Assembly: GCF_014697125.1 (NCBI RefSeq)
Contig: NZ_JACJRG010000020.1
Location: 1-64,000, forward strand
DNA length: 64,000 bases
Reading direction: 5' to 3'
Source: Anabaena minutissima FACHB-250
GTDB lineage: Bacteria; Cyanobacteriota; Cyanobacteriia; Cyanobacteriales; Nostocaceae
A program made the position numbers and the translations under genes. The notes under the pieces are model-generated. The model had not been told where the DNA came from, ran no database searches, and worked only from the letters and a program-made list of their open reading frames with translations. Below, in pieces: positions 8,286 through 16,966 of this stretch. Numbering within the stretch: position 1 is the first letter of the stretch; every line of letters begins with the position of its first letter.

Positions 8286-9575
8286 ATGGTGTCAACCCCT
8301 ATCATTCCTTTAGAAGCTGCTACTCCAGCACATATTTGCCCATTTGATCAAGCTTGTAGTTATTTAGAAGCAGCAGGGAAAGAATTAAGGTTAGATCAAG
8401 GTATCCTGGAAATTCTCAGTCACCCACGCAAGGTAGTGACAGTTTCCATTCCCGTAAAGCTAGACAATGGTGATATTCGGGTACTAGCAGGACATCGAGT
8501 ACAACATTCTGATGTTTTAGGCCCCTACAAAGGCGGAACTCGATACCATCCGGCTGTTACACTGCGGGAAGTATCGGCTTTAGCGATGCTGATGACTTGG
8601 AAATGTGCGCTGTTGGGTATACCTTACGGTGGTGCAAAAGGAGGTATTGCGATCGACCCACAAAATTATAGTTTGGGCGAATTAGAGCGAATTACTCGCC
8701 GCTATACCAGCGAATTAATTAAAGATATTGGCCCCTCAGTAGACATACCCGCCCCAGATATGGGAACTTCAGCCCGTGAAATGGCTTGGATGATGGATAC
8801 ATATTCAGTGAATGTGGGTCATTCTGTACCTGGAGTTGTCACTGGTAAACCTCTATCTATCGGCGGTTCACTGGGACGAGAAATGGCCACCGGACGCGGT
8901 GTGATGATTATCGTCCGGGAAGCATTAGCAGATATGGGCAAATCTCTAGAGGGAATGCGAGTAGTTATCCAAGGTTTTGGGAATGTGGGAGGTGCAGCCG
9001 CTGAATTACTTTACCAAGCCGGAGCAAAAATCATCGCTGTTTCCACGGCTACAGGTGGGGTTTATTCATCTCATGGTCTTGATATTCCCGCATTAAAAGC
9101 TTATGCTGCCGAAAATCGTAAAAGTGTAGTAGGTTTCCCACAAGCATCAGCTATTAGCAATGCAGAGTTACTGACTTTACGCTGTGATGTGTTAATTCCC
9201 GCCGCCTTAGAAAACCAAATTACAGCAGAAAATGTTCATCAAGTGAGAGCGCAAATCATCGCAGAAGCAGCTAACGGGCCAATAACACTCGAAGCAAACC
9301 AAGTTCTAGAGGCGCAGGGTATAACTGTCCTACCAGATATCCTAGCCAATGCTGGTGGTGTAGTAGTAAGTTACTTAGAATGGGTGCAAGGTCTTTCGTA
9401 CCTCTTTTGGGATGAAGTACGTGTCAACCGCGAAATGGAACACTTGATGGTGCAAGCATATCATCATGTAATTCAACAGTCCAAAGTGCGGCAAGTTCCC
9501 CTCCGGTTAGCAGCGTATACTCTGGGAGTCGGTAGAGTTGCTCAAGCCTTAAATGACAGGGGTCTATATCCTTAA
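8286..9575 (+). CDS. Glu/Leu/Phe/Val-type amino acid dehydrogenase
   Basis: This enzyme reversibly deaminates an amino acid, most likely glutamate, to its 2-oxo acid with NAD(P). The 429-residue product shows the substrate domain motifs GPYKGGTRYHP, MTWKCALLGIPYGGAKGGI (catalytic lysine region) and DIPAPDMGTS, then the Rossmann motif VIQGFGNVGGAAAELL near residues 220-236. I start at 8286 because TAGGAG lies 10 bases upstream; an earlier ATG at 8244 lacks such a site. The length fits the hexameric GDH group. The NtcA-type box upstream fits a role in nitrogen balance. Exact amino-acid specificity cannot be read by eye. Confidence 0.88.
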   Translation: MVSTPIIPLEAATPAHICPFDQACSYLEAAGKELRLDQGILEILSHPRKVVTVSIPVKLDNGDIRVLAGHRVQHSDVLGPYKGGTRYHPAVTLREVSALAMLMTWKCALLGIPYGGAKGGIAIDPQNYSLGELERITRRYTSELIKDIGPSVDIPAPDMGTSAREMAWMMDTYSVNVGHSVPGVVTGKPLSIGGSLGREMATGRGVMIIVREALADMGKSLEGMRVVIQGFGNVGGAAAELLYQAGAKIIAVSTATGGVYSSHGLDIPALKAYAAENRKSVVGFPQASAISNAELLTLRCDVLIPAALENQITAENVHQVRAQIIAEAANGPITLEANQVLEAQGITVLPDILANAGGVVVSYLEWVQGLSYLFWDEVRVNREMEHLMVQAYHHVIQQSKVRQVPLRLAAYTLGVGRVAQALNDRGLYP

Positions 9576-9596
9576 CATCCAACTTTTTCTGACAAA

Positions 9597-9625
9597 GTAG
9601 AGACGTAGGATTGCTGCGTCTCTAC
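9597..9625. terminator. Hairpin GTAGAGACG/CGTCTCTAC
   Basis: A 9-bp perfect stem with an 11-base loop sits 22 bases after the dehydrogenase stop, between two convergent genes. The same GTAGAGACG core is a common dispersed repeat in Nostocales, so it may be both a repeat and a terminator. No clear T-run. Confidence 0.55.
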
Positions 9626-9646
9626 AAGGTTTCTGGATAACCCCTA

Positions 9647-10699
9647 CTATTCCTTTATTCCCTGGGGAAAAACCTTCACAGCATCACCTACGATGGATAT
9701 CTGCACTCGTGTACCTACGGGTAATGCCATATCTGTTGTTGTCCGCACATGAATTTCTTTACCAGAAGGAGTTTGCAAACAATATTGGTACTCGCGCCCT
9801 AAAAACCTGCGGGTGCGGATAAATACAGGGGCATCAGTGGCTGGTGTTAAAATCAAGTCTTCTTGGCGGATCATAATTTCGCCTGAATTATTGATGTGAT
9901 TAGCTGGTAACTCAAAACAACCAACTTCTGTTTCCCAGACATTCCCTTGGCGATGGGCAGATAGAAAATTAGCCTGGGTGACAAATTCCGCGACAAACCT
10001 TGAGGCTGGATGAGTGTAGATTTCTTCTGGTGTGCCTATTTGTTCTAAATGTCCTTGTCGCATCACGCCGACTATATCAGAGATGGCTAATGCTTCTTCT
10101 TGATCGTGGGTAACGAAAATGGCTGAAGTACCTGCTGCTTTGAGAATGTCTCGGACTTCTTCCCGCAACTGTAACCTAACTTGAATATCCAGATTACTTA
10201 ATGGTTCATCTAAAAGCATCAGTTGAGGTTGGGGTGCTAAGGCACGGGCTAAGGCAACACGCTGCTGCTGTCCACCAGAGAGTTCGTAAGGGTAACGTTT
10301 TTCGAGTCCTGCTAATCTCACTAAGGCTAGGACTTCGGCTACACGTTTTTGTATTTGCTGTTTACTAATATTTCTCAACCCAAAGGTTACATTTTCTTCA
10401 ACGTTGAGATGAGGAAATAGCGCATAATCTTGAAAGACAACACCAATATCACGCTGTTCTACAGGGATAAAAATAGAGTTGTTGCTAACTATCTGTTCAC
10501 CAATTTTAATTGTTCCTGTTGGTAGACGCTCAAAACCTGCAATTAGTCGCAACAGAGTAGTTTTACCGCAACCAGAGGGGCCAAGTAATCCTAAAACATC
10601 CCCTTGTTGCAGTGTAAATGATACGTTATCCACAGCAGGAGAGGTGTTTTCTGAAAATTGCTTGGTGACGTTCTGTAGGTGTAGGATGGCTGGCTGCAT
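9647..10699 (-). CDS. futC: Ferric-iron ABC transporter, ATP-binding protein
   Basis: This is the ATPase of an Fe3+ importer. The 350-residue product has Walker A GPSGCGKTT, signature LSGGQQQR, Walker B LMLLDEPLSNLD and the switch histidine in FVTHDQEEA. A TOBE-like C-terminal domain follows from about residue 240. I start at 10699 (MQPAILHLQNVTK); a longer frame begins eight codons earlier at a weaker start. It is the last gene of a minus-strand run: two binding-protein genes, then the permease, then this ATPase 37 bases after the permease stop. The order and families match the Synechocystis Fut system, which supports iron, although thiamine- or sulfate-type relatives look similar at the ATPase level. 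Confidence 0.88.
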   Translation of the reverse strand: MQPAILHLQNVTKQFSENTSPAVDNVSFTLQQGDVLGLLGPSGCGKTTLLRLIAGFERLPTGTIKIGEQIVSNNSIFIPVEQRDIGVVFQDYALFPHLNVEENVTFGLRNISKQQIQKRVAEVLALVRLAGLEKRYPYELSGGQQQRVALARALAPQPQLMLLDEPLSNLDIQVRLQLREEVRDILKAAGTSAIFVTHDQEEALAISDIVGVMRQGHLEQIGTPEEIYTHPASRFVAEFVTQANFLSAHRQGNVWETEVGCFELPANHINNSGEIMIRQEDLILTPATDAPVFIRTRRFLGREYQYCLQTPSGKEIHVRTTTDMALPVGTRVQISIVGDAVKVFPQGIKE

Positions 10700-10735
10700 A
10701 GGTAGATAACTAGGGAGATACAAAGGCGAAATAAA

Positions 10736-12355
10736 TTAGAGTTTTGTTGGTGCTGGTACTTGGTTTATCACTTTCTCTTTCTTAATATTCTCTTGAGATA
10801 ACACTAATAAGGTTGAACTCATAGAGACTAATAGCATAGCTAATGAAGCAGCTGCGGCATCTGCAAATTCAACATTTTCTGTGGCTTGCCAAATTTGGGT
10901 GGCTAAGGTGTTAAAGCCTATGGGGGCTAGCAGCATAGTTGCAGGTAGTTCTTTAATGGCTGTTAGGAATACCAGCACTGCACCACTTAATACCCCTGGC
11001 CTGACTAAGGGGAGGGTAATTTCTATTAAAGTTTGCCAAGCTGATCTGCCTAAACTTCTGGCTGATTCTTCTAATTGGGGATTTACTTGTAATAGAGAAG
11101 TGCGGACTGTTCCTACTGATTGCGGTAAAAATAATACTAAATATGCAAATACCAACATCGGTAGAGTTTGGTACAGGAATGGCAGGTAATTAGCTCCAAA
11201 AAACACCAGTGATAAAGCTATGACAATTCCTGGAATACCAAAACTTATATAAGAAAAACGTTCAATAACAGCTGTAATTTTGCTGGGGAAGCGAACTGAT
11301 AAAATGGCGATGGGTAAGGCAAAGATGGTAGCAGCTAAAGCCGCTAGTCCAGCTGCCCAGGCTGAGTTGAAGATGGTGGGTAGTAAATTGGGGAAGGTGT
11401 AACCAGTATTGAATCCACGCAGTAGCCAAAATAGGGTAATACCAACTGGTAAGATCACACCAAAGCTAGTGATGAGTAAGCAAAAGCTAAAGGCTGGCCA
11501 TTTCCAAATTCCCAATTTAATTATTTTCGGTGGGCGTAGGGAGGCTGAACCACGACTATAATATGCGGCACGCGATCGCATTCGATACTCTAGCCATAAA
11601 ATTACCAGCACCAGTGTCACTAACATTAAAGATAGAACTGCGGCGGTGTTACGGTTAAAACTGGCTTTGTATTGGATAAAAATAGCCCGTGTAAAGGTAT
11701 CAAACCGCATCAGGGAGGGTGTACCAAAGTCCCGTAAGGAATATAAGGCTACCAATAATCCCCCGGCGATAATTGATGGTTTCAATTGCGGCAATACTAC
11801 CCGAAAGAAGGTTTCTCTAGTGCTGTAACCTAAACTGCGGGAGGCTTCTTCTATGGAAGGATCTATCCCTTGCAAGCCAGAACGCACACTCAGCAGTAAA
11901 TAGGGATAGGTAAATAAAGTAATTGCGAGAACTGTTCCCGGAAAACCATAAATCGAAGGTAACTCTTCTACCCCGAAAGGCTCTAACAACAATTGTAAAA
12001 AGCTACCCCTAGGGGCTAAGGTCGCAATGAGGGCAAAACTGCCGACGTAGCTAGGGACTGCCAAGGGTAATGTTGTGCCTATTAACCAAAAGTTTCTGCC
12101 TGGTAAGTCTGTCCGCACTGTCAAGAATGCTAATGGTACAGCAATCAGAGTTGAGAATACGGTGACAGTTGCCGCCATTAATGCACTATTGAAAAAAATG
12201 GAGATATTGCGGGGACGAGAGATTAATTGCCAGAACTCTTCCCCGCCAATACCTACTGCACGGGTAACTAAGTAGACCAAAGGCAGGGCAATAGCGATCG
12301 CTACTACTCCTGCTGCTATGGTGAGAAATAAGGGAGGGCGAATCGAAGATTTCAA
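10736..12355 (-). CDS. futB: Ferric-iron ABC transporter, fused permease
   Basis: This is the membrane channel of the Fe3+ importer, 539 residues with about twelve helices in two homologous halves. The cytoplasmic EAA loop that docks the ATPase occurs twice: EEASRSLGYSTRETFFRVVL near residue 170 and EESARSLGRSAWQTLIEITL near residue 432. Such a double permease is normal in the FutB/FbpB family, where one polypeptide replaces a dimer. It begins 3 bases after the stop of the upstream binding-protein gene, so translation is probably coupled. No damage is seen. Confidence 0.9.
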   Translation of the reverse strand: MKSSIRPPLFLTIAAGVVAIAIALPLVYLVTRAVGIGGEEFWQLISRPRNISIFFNSALMAATVTVFSTLIAVPLAFLTVRTDLPGRNFWLIGTTLPLAVPSYVGSFALIATLAPRGSFLQLLLEPFGVEELPSIYGFPGTVLAITLFTYPYLLLSVRSGLQGIDPSIEEASRSLGYSTRETFFRVVLPQLKPSIIAGGLLVALYSLRDFGTPSLMRFDTFTRAIFIQYKASFNRNTAAVLSLMLVTLVLVILWLEYRMRSRAAYYSRGSASLRPPKIIKLGIWKWPAFSFCLLITSFGVILPVGITLFWLLRGFNTGYTFPNLLPTIFNSAWAAGLAALAATIFALPIAILSVRFPSKITAVIERFSYISFGIPGIVIALSLVFFGANYLPFLYQTLPMLVFAYLVLFLPQSVGTVRTSLLQVNPQLEESARSLGRSAWQTLIEITLPLVRPGVLSGAVLVFLTAIKELPATMLLAPIGFNTLATQIWQATENVEFADAAAASLAMLLVSMSSTLLVLSQENIKKEKVINQVPAPTKL

Positions 12356-12358
12356 TGC

Positions 12359-13384
12359 CTACAAAACTCCTGCCTCTTGTAGTAATTCCAATGTTCCTGG
12401 CAAATCATTTAAGTTGGTCAGGTTAACATTAGGCGGATTGAGTTTGTTCAGTGGTAATTGATTTGCTGGGCCAGGTATTCCTTTGACTAAGGGGTACTCA
12501 TTAGTCTGTTGAGCAAAGTAATTTTGTGAACTCGGTTTGAGTAGGTAGCTAATAAATTTTTCCACTTCCGGCTTTTGTTTGGTGGAGTTCATAATGGCAA
12601 CTCCAGCAATGTTAATCATTGACCCGGCATCTTTATTGGTGTAGTGAGCTGCTACAGGTAGGGTGGAATTAGTTTTTTTTAAGTTAGGTAAGTAGTAGTT
12701 ATTCACTAAACCTAGCTGAACTTCTCCGCGCCCTAGTGCTTCTACTATTGTGGTATTGTTGCGGTAATCTTTGACACCATTAGCCTTCATTGCCCTTAGC
12801 CATTGCAGAGTTTTTGGCTCTCCCTCTAGCATTCGCATGGCAGTGACAAATGATTGAAATGAGCCGTTTGTGGGGGCCCAAGCAACTTTACCGCGCCATT
12901 TTGGTTGTGTTAACTGCAAAATAGAGGTCGGTAATTGATTTTTTGTGACTAGCTTGGTGTTGTAGTTAATTACACGAGCGCGTCCCGAAATTCCTATCCA
13001 TTGTCCTTGGGGAGAACGAAAGCGAGAATCTACCTGATTCAGGATGTTAGATGAAATGGGGAGGGTGCGCTTTTGTCTTTCCAGAGTGCCTAATGCGCCG
13101 GCATCTTGGGCAAAGAATAAATCAGCACGGCTATTTTTACCTTCTTCCAAAAGTGCGATCGCTAATTCGGCTGTATCGCCATAACGCACCTGAATATCTA
13201 AGTTTAAGTCTTTTTTAGCTTGGGCAAGCAATGGCTCAATCAGTTTTTGCCCTCTACCTGAATAGATAGTAATGGTTGTGGTTTGGGCATTTACACTTAC
13301 GCCCGTTCCCCAGCTGAGCATAAAAGCCATAGCTCCAGCTGTCACTTTCATCAATGGCAAAGTTTTCAATCTCCTGGTCTCCAT
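12359..13384 (-). CDS. futA: Ferric-iron binding protein, Sec-exported paralogue
   Basis: This is the periplasmic iron-binding component, 341 residues. A basic start (METRRLK), a hydrophobic segment and SVNAQ before TTTITIYSGRGQKL indicate a Sec signal peptide cut after about residue 33. The class features are YSGRGQKL, the repeated YGDTAELA, FFAQDAGALG and the tyrosine pair in VNNYYLPNL, which corresponds to the tyrosines that hold Fe3+ in FutA and FbpA proteins. It lies just before the permease, 3 bases apart. A close paralogue sits 136 bases upstream. The two probably arose by duplication and may bind iron in different compartments or oxidation states. Confidence 0.88.
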   Translation of the reverse strand: METRRLKTLPLMKVTAGAMAFMLSWGTGVSVNAQTTTITIYSGRGQKLIEPLLAQAKKDLNLDIQVRYGDTAELAIALLEEGKNSRADLFFAQDAGALGTLERQKRTLPISSNILNQVDSRFRSPQGQWIGISGRARVINYNTKLVTKNQLPTSILQLTQPKWRGKVAWAPTNGSFQSFVTAMRMLEGEPKTLQWLRAMKANGVKDYRNNTTIVEALGRGEVQLGLVNNYYLPNLKKTNSTLPVAAHYTNKDAGSMINIAGVAIMNSTKQKPEVEKFISYLLKPSSQNYFAQQTNEYPLVKGIPGPANQLPLNKLNPPNVNLTNLNDLPGTLELLQEAGVL

Positions 13385-13520
13385 TTCCCTTTAAAAGGAA
13401 GCTTTTGCAATAGTTTTCTTCCTCTCAACCATTACCATTAACTAGCACTCGTAAGCAAGAAAAGTTCTCAAAAACTTTAGAGTTTTCTTTTTTACTTTAT
13501 ACAATGCAGCTAATAACATC

Positions 13521-14594
13521 TTAGATAATTTGCACTTGCTGCATGAGTTTGAGTGTTGCTTCTAAGTCATTCAGATTACTCAAGTCAATTTTTTGAGTTT
13601 GCTGTTTAATATCTTTCAGTGATTTCAATTTTCCTGGGGTAGCAACGGCTGAAGCAAGAGGATATTCATAGGTTTGATTAGCAAAATAATTTTGGGCGGT
13701 TTCACTAAGCATAAATTCCCCAAACCTTTGAGCGATATTAGGATTCTTGGCGTTGTTGAGAATCGCTATACCAGCTACATTCACCAAAGAGCCAATATCA
13801 TCGGTAAAGTGGTGTTCTACAGGGGTTTGAGGATTTTCTTTTTTGATGCGTTCTAGATAGTAGTGATTGACAAACCCTACAGCTATTTCCCCTCTAGATA
13901 AAGCTTCTACTATGGAGGTATTGTTGGGGTAAGCTTTAGCATTGTTAGCTTTGATACCTTCTAACCATTGTTTAGCTCTATCTTCTCCCTCGGCGACCCG
14001 CAAGGCAGTAACAAAAGATTGAAATGAGCCGTTTGTGGGAGACCAGCCAATTTTACCGCGCCATTTTGGATCAGTAAAGTTAAAGATAGAGGTTGGTAAT
14101 TCCTCTGGTTTGACTAATTTTGTGTTGTAATCTACTGTCCGCACTCTACCAGTAATACCTAGCCATTGACCTTCAGGCGAACGGTAAACACTATCGACCT
14201 GATTGAGCAGCGATGCAGGTAACGTTAATGCTTTACCAGCCTTTTGTATAGCTCCCAAAGCACCTGCATCTTGGGCAAAGAACACATCGGCGGGACTATT
14301 TGCACCTTCTTCCAAAATTGCTGATGCTAATTCAGCCGTATCACCATAGCGGACTTCTACTTTAGAGCCTGTTTGTTGCTCAAATTGCTTAATCAATTCA
14401 CCTATGAGTTTTTCGTTGCGTCCTGAGTAAACTACCAAGGTTTTTTCTAATTCATCACTGGTGGTGCTGGTGGTTGTCGCTTGGGTTGCTGATTCAGCCG
14501 TATCAGTAGGATTGGGATTTGCACCACAGGCGATCGCTAATCCACCACTGACTGTTGCTAATCCTACTAAGTAGATGAACTGACGACGCTGCAT
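13521..14594 (-). CDS. futA: Ferric-iron binding protein, Tat/lipoprotein-like paralogue
   Basis: This is a second periplasmic iron-binding protein, 357 residues, with the same blocks as its neighbour: VVYSGRNEKL, VRYGDTAELASAILEEG, FFAQDAGALG and the ligand-type tyrosines in VNHYYLERI. Its export signal differs. It begins MQRRQFIYLVGLATVSGG, with a twin arginine, and ends LAIACGAN, a lipobox-like site, before a Thr/Ser-rich linker (residues 30-48). It is therefore probably exported folded by Tat and perhaps lipid-anchored. A strong ribosome site (GGAGG) precedes the ATG. It is the first gene of the fut run, so its promoter region likely controls the whole operon. Confidence 0.88.
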   Translation of the reverse strand: MQRRQFIYLVGLATVSGGLAIACGANPNPTDTAESATQATTTSTTSDELEKTLVVYSGRNEKLIGELIKQFEQQTGSKVEVRYGDTAELASAILEEGANSPADVFFAQDAGALGAIQKAGKALTLPASLLNQVDSVYRSPEGQWLGITGRVRTVDYNTKLVKPEELPTSIFNFTDPKWRGKIGWSPTNGSFQSFVTALRVAEGEDRAKQWLEGIKANNAKAYPNNTSIVEALSRGEIAVGFVNHYYLERIKKENPQTPVEHHFTDDIGSLVNVAGIAILNNAKNPNIAQRFGEFMLSETAQNYFANQTYEYPLASAVATPGKLKSLKDIKQQTQKIDLSNLNDLEATLKLMQQVQII

Positions 14595-15038
14595 ATTTTC
14601 CTCCTTTTCTATTAAAAACTATAAATAATTAAGATTTTATTTTATTAAAATAGGCTATTTTCATTATTGCCCATTGAGTATAACATCTTTGGTAAATCAG
14701 CTAATAAGCATCATTTATTAGCTATTACAGGAGTTTTTGATTGATTATCTTGAGAATTGTACTAAATGCAATTTTCATAAATATTTGACAATAGTTTTTA
14801 TTAAATCAAAAAGTCTGCCTCAAAGCAATAGCAGACAAAGAGAAACTATTAGCGTGTGATAAGTAGCTAAACAGAAGGATTATGTTTGCTGATAGCAAAC
14901 GCTAGAGTACATCTGCTTTACATATTCCCCCTTCCCTAGTAGGGAAGGGGGTTAGGGGGTTAGGTTTGGCGTTAGATTTTCCACATAACGTGAAAAGTTG
15001 GATTATTTCTACAAGACTGCGATTAGTTGAAAACATCT
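14595..15038. promoter_or_regulatory. Upstream region of the fut operon, with a dispersed hairpin repeat
   Basis: This 440-base stretch has no gene. Near the fut side it is AT-rich and carries a near-palindrome, AAAATAG-G-CTATTTT (14647-14661), beside ATTTTCATTATT (14657-14668). Read on the minus strand the latter resembles half of a Fur box (10 of 19 consensus positions by eye). At 14927-14951 there is an 11-bp hairpin, CCCCCTTCCCT/AGGGAAGGGGG, followed by GTTAGGGGGTTAGG, a common Nostocales dispersed repeat. Confidence 0.4.
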
Positions 15039-15584
15039 CTATTCTTTAATTCGAGGTTGATTGTCATCATAATTTTTTGCATAATTAAATTCTATTTTGT
15101 TGTGTTTTTCTTTATCTCTAATTGGACAATATTTTGTATTAGCACTCATACAATCCATGTGCGGTGTCTTAGCACAGACTATTAATAAACCACCTAAAAT
15201 AAATAATAAACCACAAATTGCTATAGTTTGAATCCAAGAAATTTCTAATACGCCGTGAACAACTACTTCTCGGAGAACAGAAACGATTGCTACTTCTACA
15301 GCTACTCCTACGGAAATGCTATGCTCTTTTAGATAAACCATTAAAAGCCGAAATAATTCTACCAAAATTAATACAAAAAGGACTTTTGATGTTAATATTT
15401 TATAATTTACTTGTTGTGTGATCGCAATAAATATTCCCCACAATTGTACGACCATGACTGCAAATAAAGCTAAACACAAGATAATTACCAGCAAGTCTTG
15501 GAAAGCTTCCATATAGCCAACGATCGCGTGTCTATCTAGCCAGCGATCGCAAAATAAAAATCGACTCTTGACGCGCTTTTTCAT
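15039..15584 (-). CDS. PsiE-like integral membrane protein
   Basis: This is a predicted inner-membrane protein of 181 residues with about four hydrophobic helices (roughly residues 30-55, 65-80, 95-125 and 128-152). The sequence EVAIVSVLREVVVHGVLEIS resembles the phosphate-starvation-inducible PsiE family. The function of that family is not known. I start at 15584 (MKKRVKSRFLF); a longer frame to 15629 is possible but adds an atypical leader. The C-terminal 40 residues are polar, with four cysteines (CAKTPHMDCM, KYCPI), and look unlike standard PsiE. No Pho-box repeat was seen upstream. Confidence 0.65.
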   Translation of the reverse strand: MKKRVKSRFLFCDRWLDRHAIVGYMEAFQDLLVIILCLALFAVMVVQLWGIFIAITQQVNYKILTSKVLFVLILVELFRLLMVYLKEHSISVGVAVEVAIVSVLREVVVHGVLEISWIQTIAICGLLFILGGLLIVCAKTPHMDCMSANTKYCPIRDKEKHNKIEFNYAKNYDDNQPRIKE

Positions 15585-15689
15585 GTAGGTTTCCGTTTTT
15601 ATCTGGTCAGGGCAGACCAGCACAGCCAATTCATGCCATATGTTTATTCTTATCTAAACTTAAGTATTTTTGCATCAGCAATAATGATA

Positions 15690-15728
15690 ATTTAAGAGTT
15701 ATTATCTGTTAGTTAATAGCTCTTAAAT
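15690..15728. terminator. Long hairpin between TPR gene and psiE-like gene
   Basis: ATTTAAGAGTTATTA pairs with TAATAGCTCTTAAAT: a 15-bp stem with one G-T type mismatch and a 9-base loop. It lies 44 bases past the TPR stop and about 105 bases before the PsiE-like ATG. It may end the TPR transcript, or be part of the downstream leader. No T-run is obvious. Confidence 0.45.
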
Positions 15729-15771
15729 ACAAATCACACTATCTAATAAATAAATGTTCTGTCTTGACTAT

Positions 15772-16686
15772 TTATTGTTTGGTATTTTGTACTTGCTGCA
15801 ACAATCTTTCGGCATTTTTTGCCCATTGAGGATTGCCTTGAGCGTTATATAAATTTTTGGCATGGGTAAATACTTTCACAGCTTCCCCATACTGATTTAA
15901 CTGCATAAAAACTAACCCTGCACCATAATAAGCGTTAGGGTAATTAGGATTAGCTTCTGCTGATTTTCTAAATGAAACTAAAGAGTCTTGCAGTTTGCCT
16001 TGATTAAACCAAATTGCACCTAGATTGTAGTGAGCATCTGGATATTTAGGATTAATTTTGATGGCTTGCTCAAACGCTGCTTGAGCTTGATTAAGCTTAC
16101 CTTGTTGCAGATAACAGACACCTACATGATAATGAGGTTCTGGGGCATTTTTACTATATGTGATCGCTTTTTGAAAAGATGCGATCGCACCTTCCCAATT
16201 TTGTTGCTGTTGTCTGACTAATCCTAAGTTATAGTGAGCAAAACCTAGCTGGGGGTCGATTTCTAAAGCCCGTTGTAAGTATTCACCCGCCTGTTGTAAA
16301 TTATTGCCTTCTAACAACGCTCCCCCTAAATTGGCAAAGGCGAGGGAGAAATTAGGATCAGCTTGGGTAGCGCGATAAAAAGCATTAGCGGCTGGTTGTA
16401 ATTGTCCAGTTTGTCGCAGGGCTAAACCTAAATTGTAATGGGCTGCGGCTAAGTTAGGATCTAACTGAGTTGCCTTTTGAAATGCTGCGATCGCATCTTG
16501 TATTCTCCCCGATTGAATTGCTTGTAAGCCTTGATTTAACAAGGTTGTTGCGGTTGGCACACTAGACTGTGCTATCTTAAAAAGTTGGGGAGTAAGAGAG
16601 TTAGCTGAGACTGGCAGCATACATCCCCATAGTAATGTTAAACCCAACATCCCAACGATAGGATAATTATATAAAGATACTTCCAT
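15772..16686 (-). CDS. Exported tetratricopeptide-repeat protein
   Basis: This is a 304-residue protein. An N-terminal hydrophobic signal (about residues 8-29) is followed by seven or more TPR units. The units repeat the pattern DAIAAFQKATQLDPNLAAAH and NPNYPNAYYGAGLVF every 34 residues, so the protein should be a helical scaffold for protein contacts. The export signal points to the periplasm or lumen. No enzyme domain is present. The client is unknown. It stands alone, divergent from the EF-G paralogue. Confidence 0.8.
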   Translation of the reverse strand: MEVSLYNYPIVGMLGLTLLWGCMLPVSANSLTPQLFKIAQSSVPTATTLLNQGLQAIQSGRIQDAIAAFQKATQLDPNLAAAHYNLGLALRQTGQLQPAANAFYRATQADPNFSLAFANLGGALLEGNNLQQAGEYLQRALEIDPQLGFAHYNLGLVRQQQQNWEGAIASFQKAITYSKNAPEPHYHVGVCYLQQGKLNQAQAAFEQAIKINPKYPDAHYNLGAIWFNQGKLQDSLVSFRKSAEANPNYPNAYYGAGLVFMQLNQYGEAVKVFTHAKNLYNAQGNPQWAKNAERLLQQVQNTKQ

Positions 16687-16933
16687 TGATATATTGACTC
16701 AAACTAATTTCTGTCACAGTTATTCATAAAAAATTTTGTCAAAAATTAGGTTTTAACAAAACTTTTTTATTCGGTATTAAAGTTAGTTTTACTTAACCTT
16801 TCTTAAGAAAAATTTTACGACAGGCTACAATTTTTTTTGTTTTTAGTTAAACAGATGATAATGACAAGTTAAAGGGGGGATAATTCTCCGGCAATAGGTC
16901 TAATTATTCATCCCCTGAAAAACACAGGGTTAT

Positions 16934-16962
16934 GCGGTAAGAGAGACTTACTGCAAGGGAGG
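16934..16962 (+). promoter_or_regulatory. Leader hairpin directly before the ribosome site of the EF-G paralogue
   Basis: GCGGTAAG pairs with CTTACTGC (16934-16941 with 16947-16954; loop AGAGA; one G-T pair). The next bases are AAGGGAGG, a strong ribosome site, 4 bases before ATG. A hairpin this close to the ribosome site can affect translation start. This is an inference from position only. Confidence 0.4.
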
Positions 16963-16966
16963 TTTT

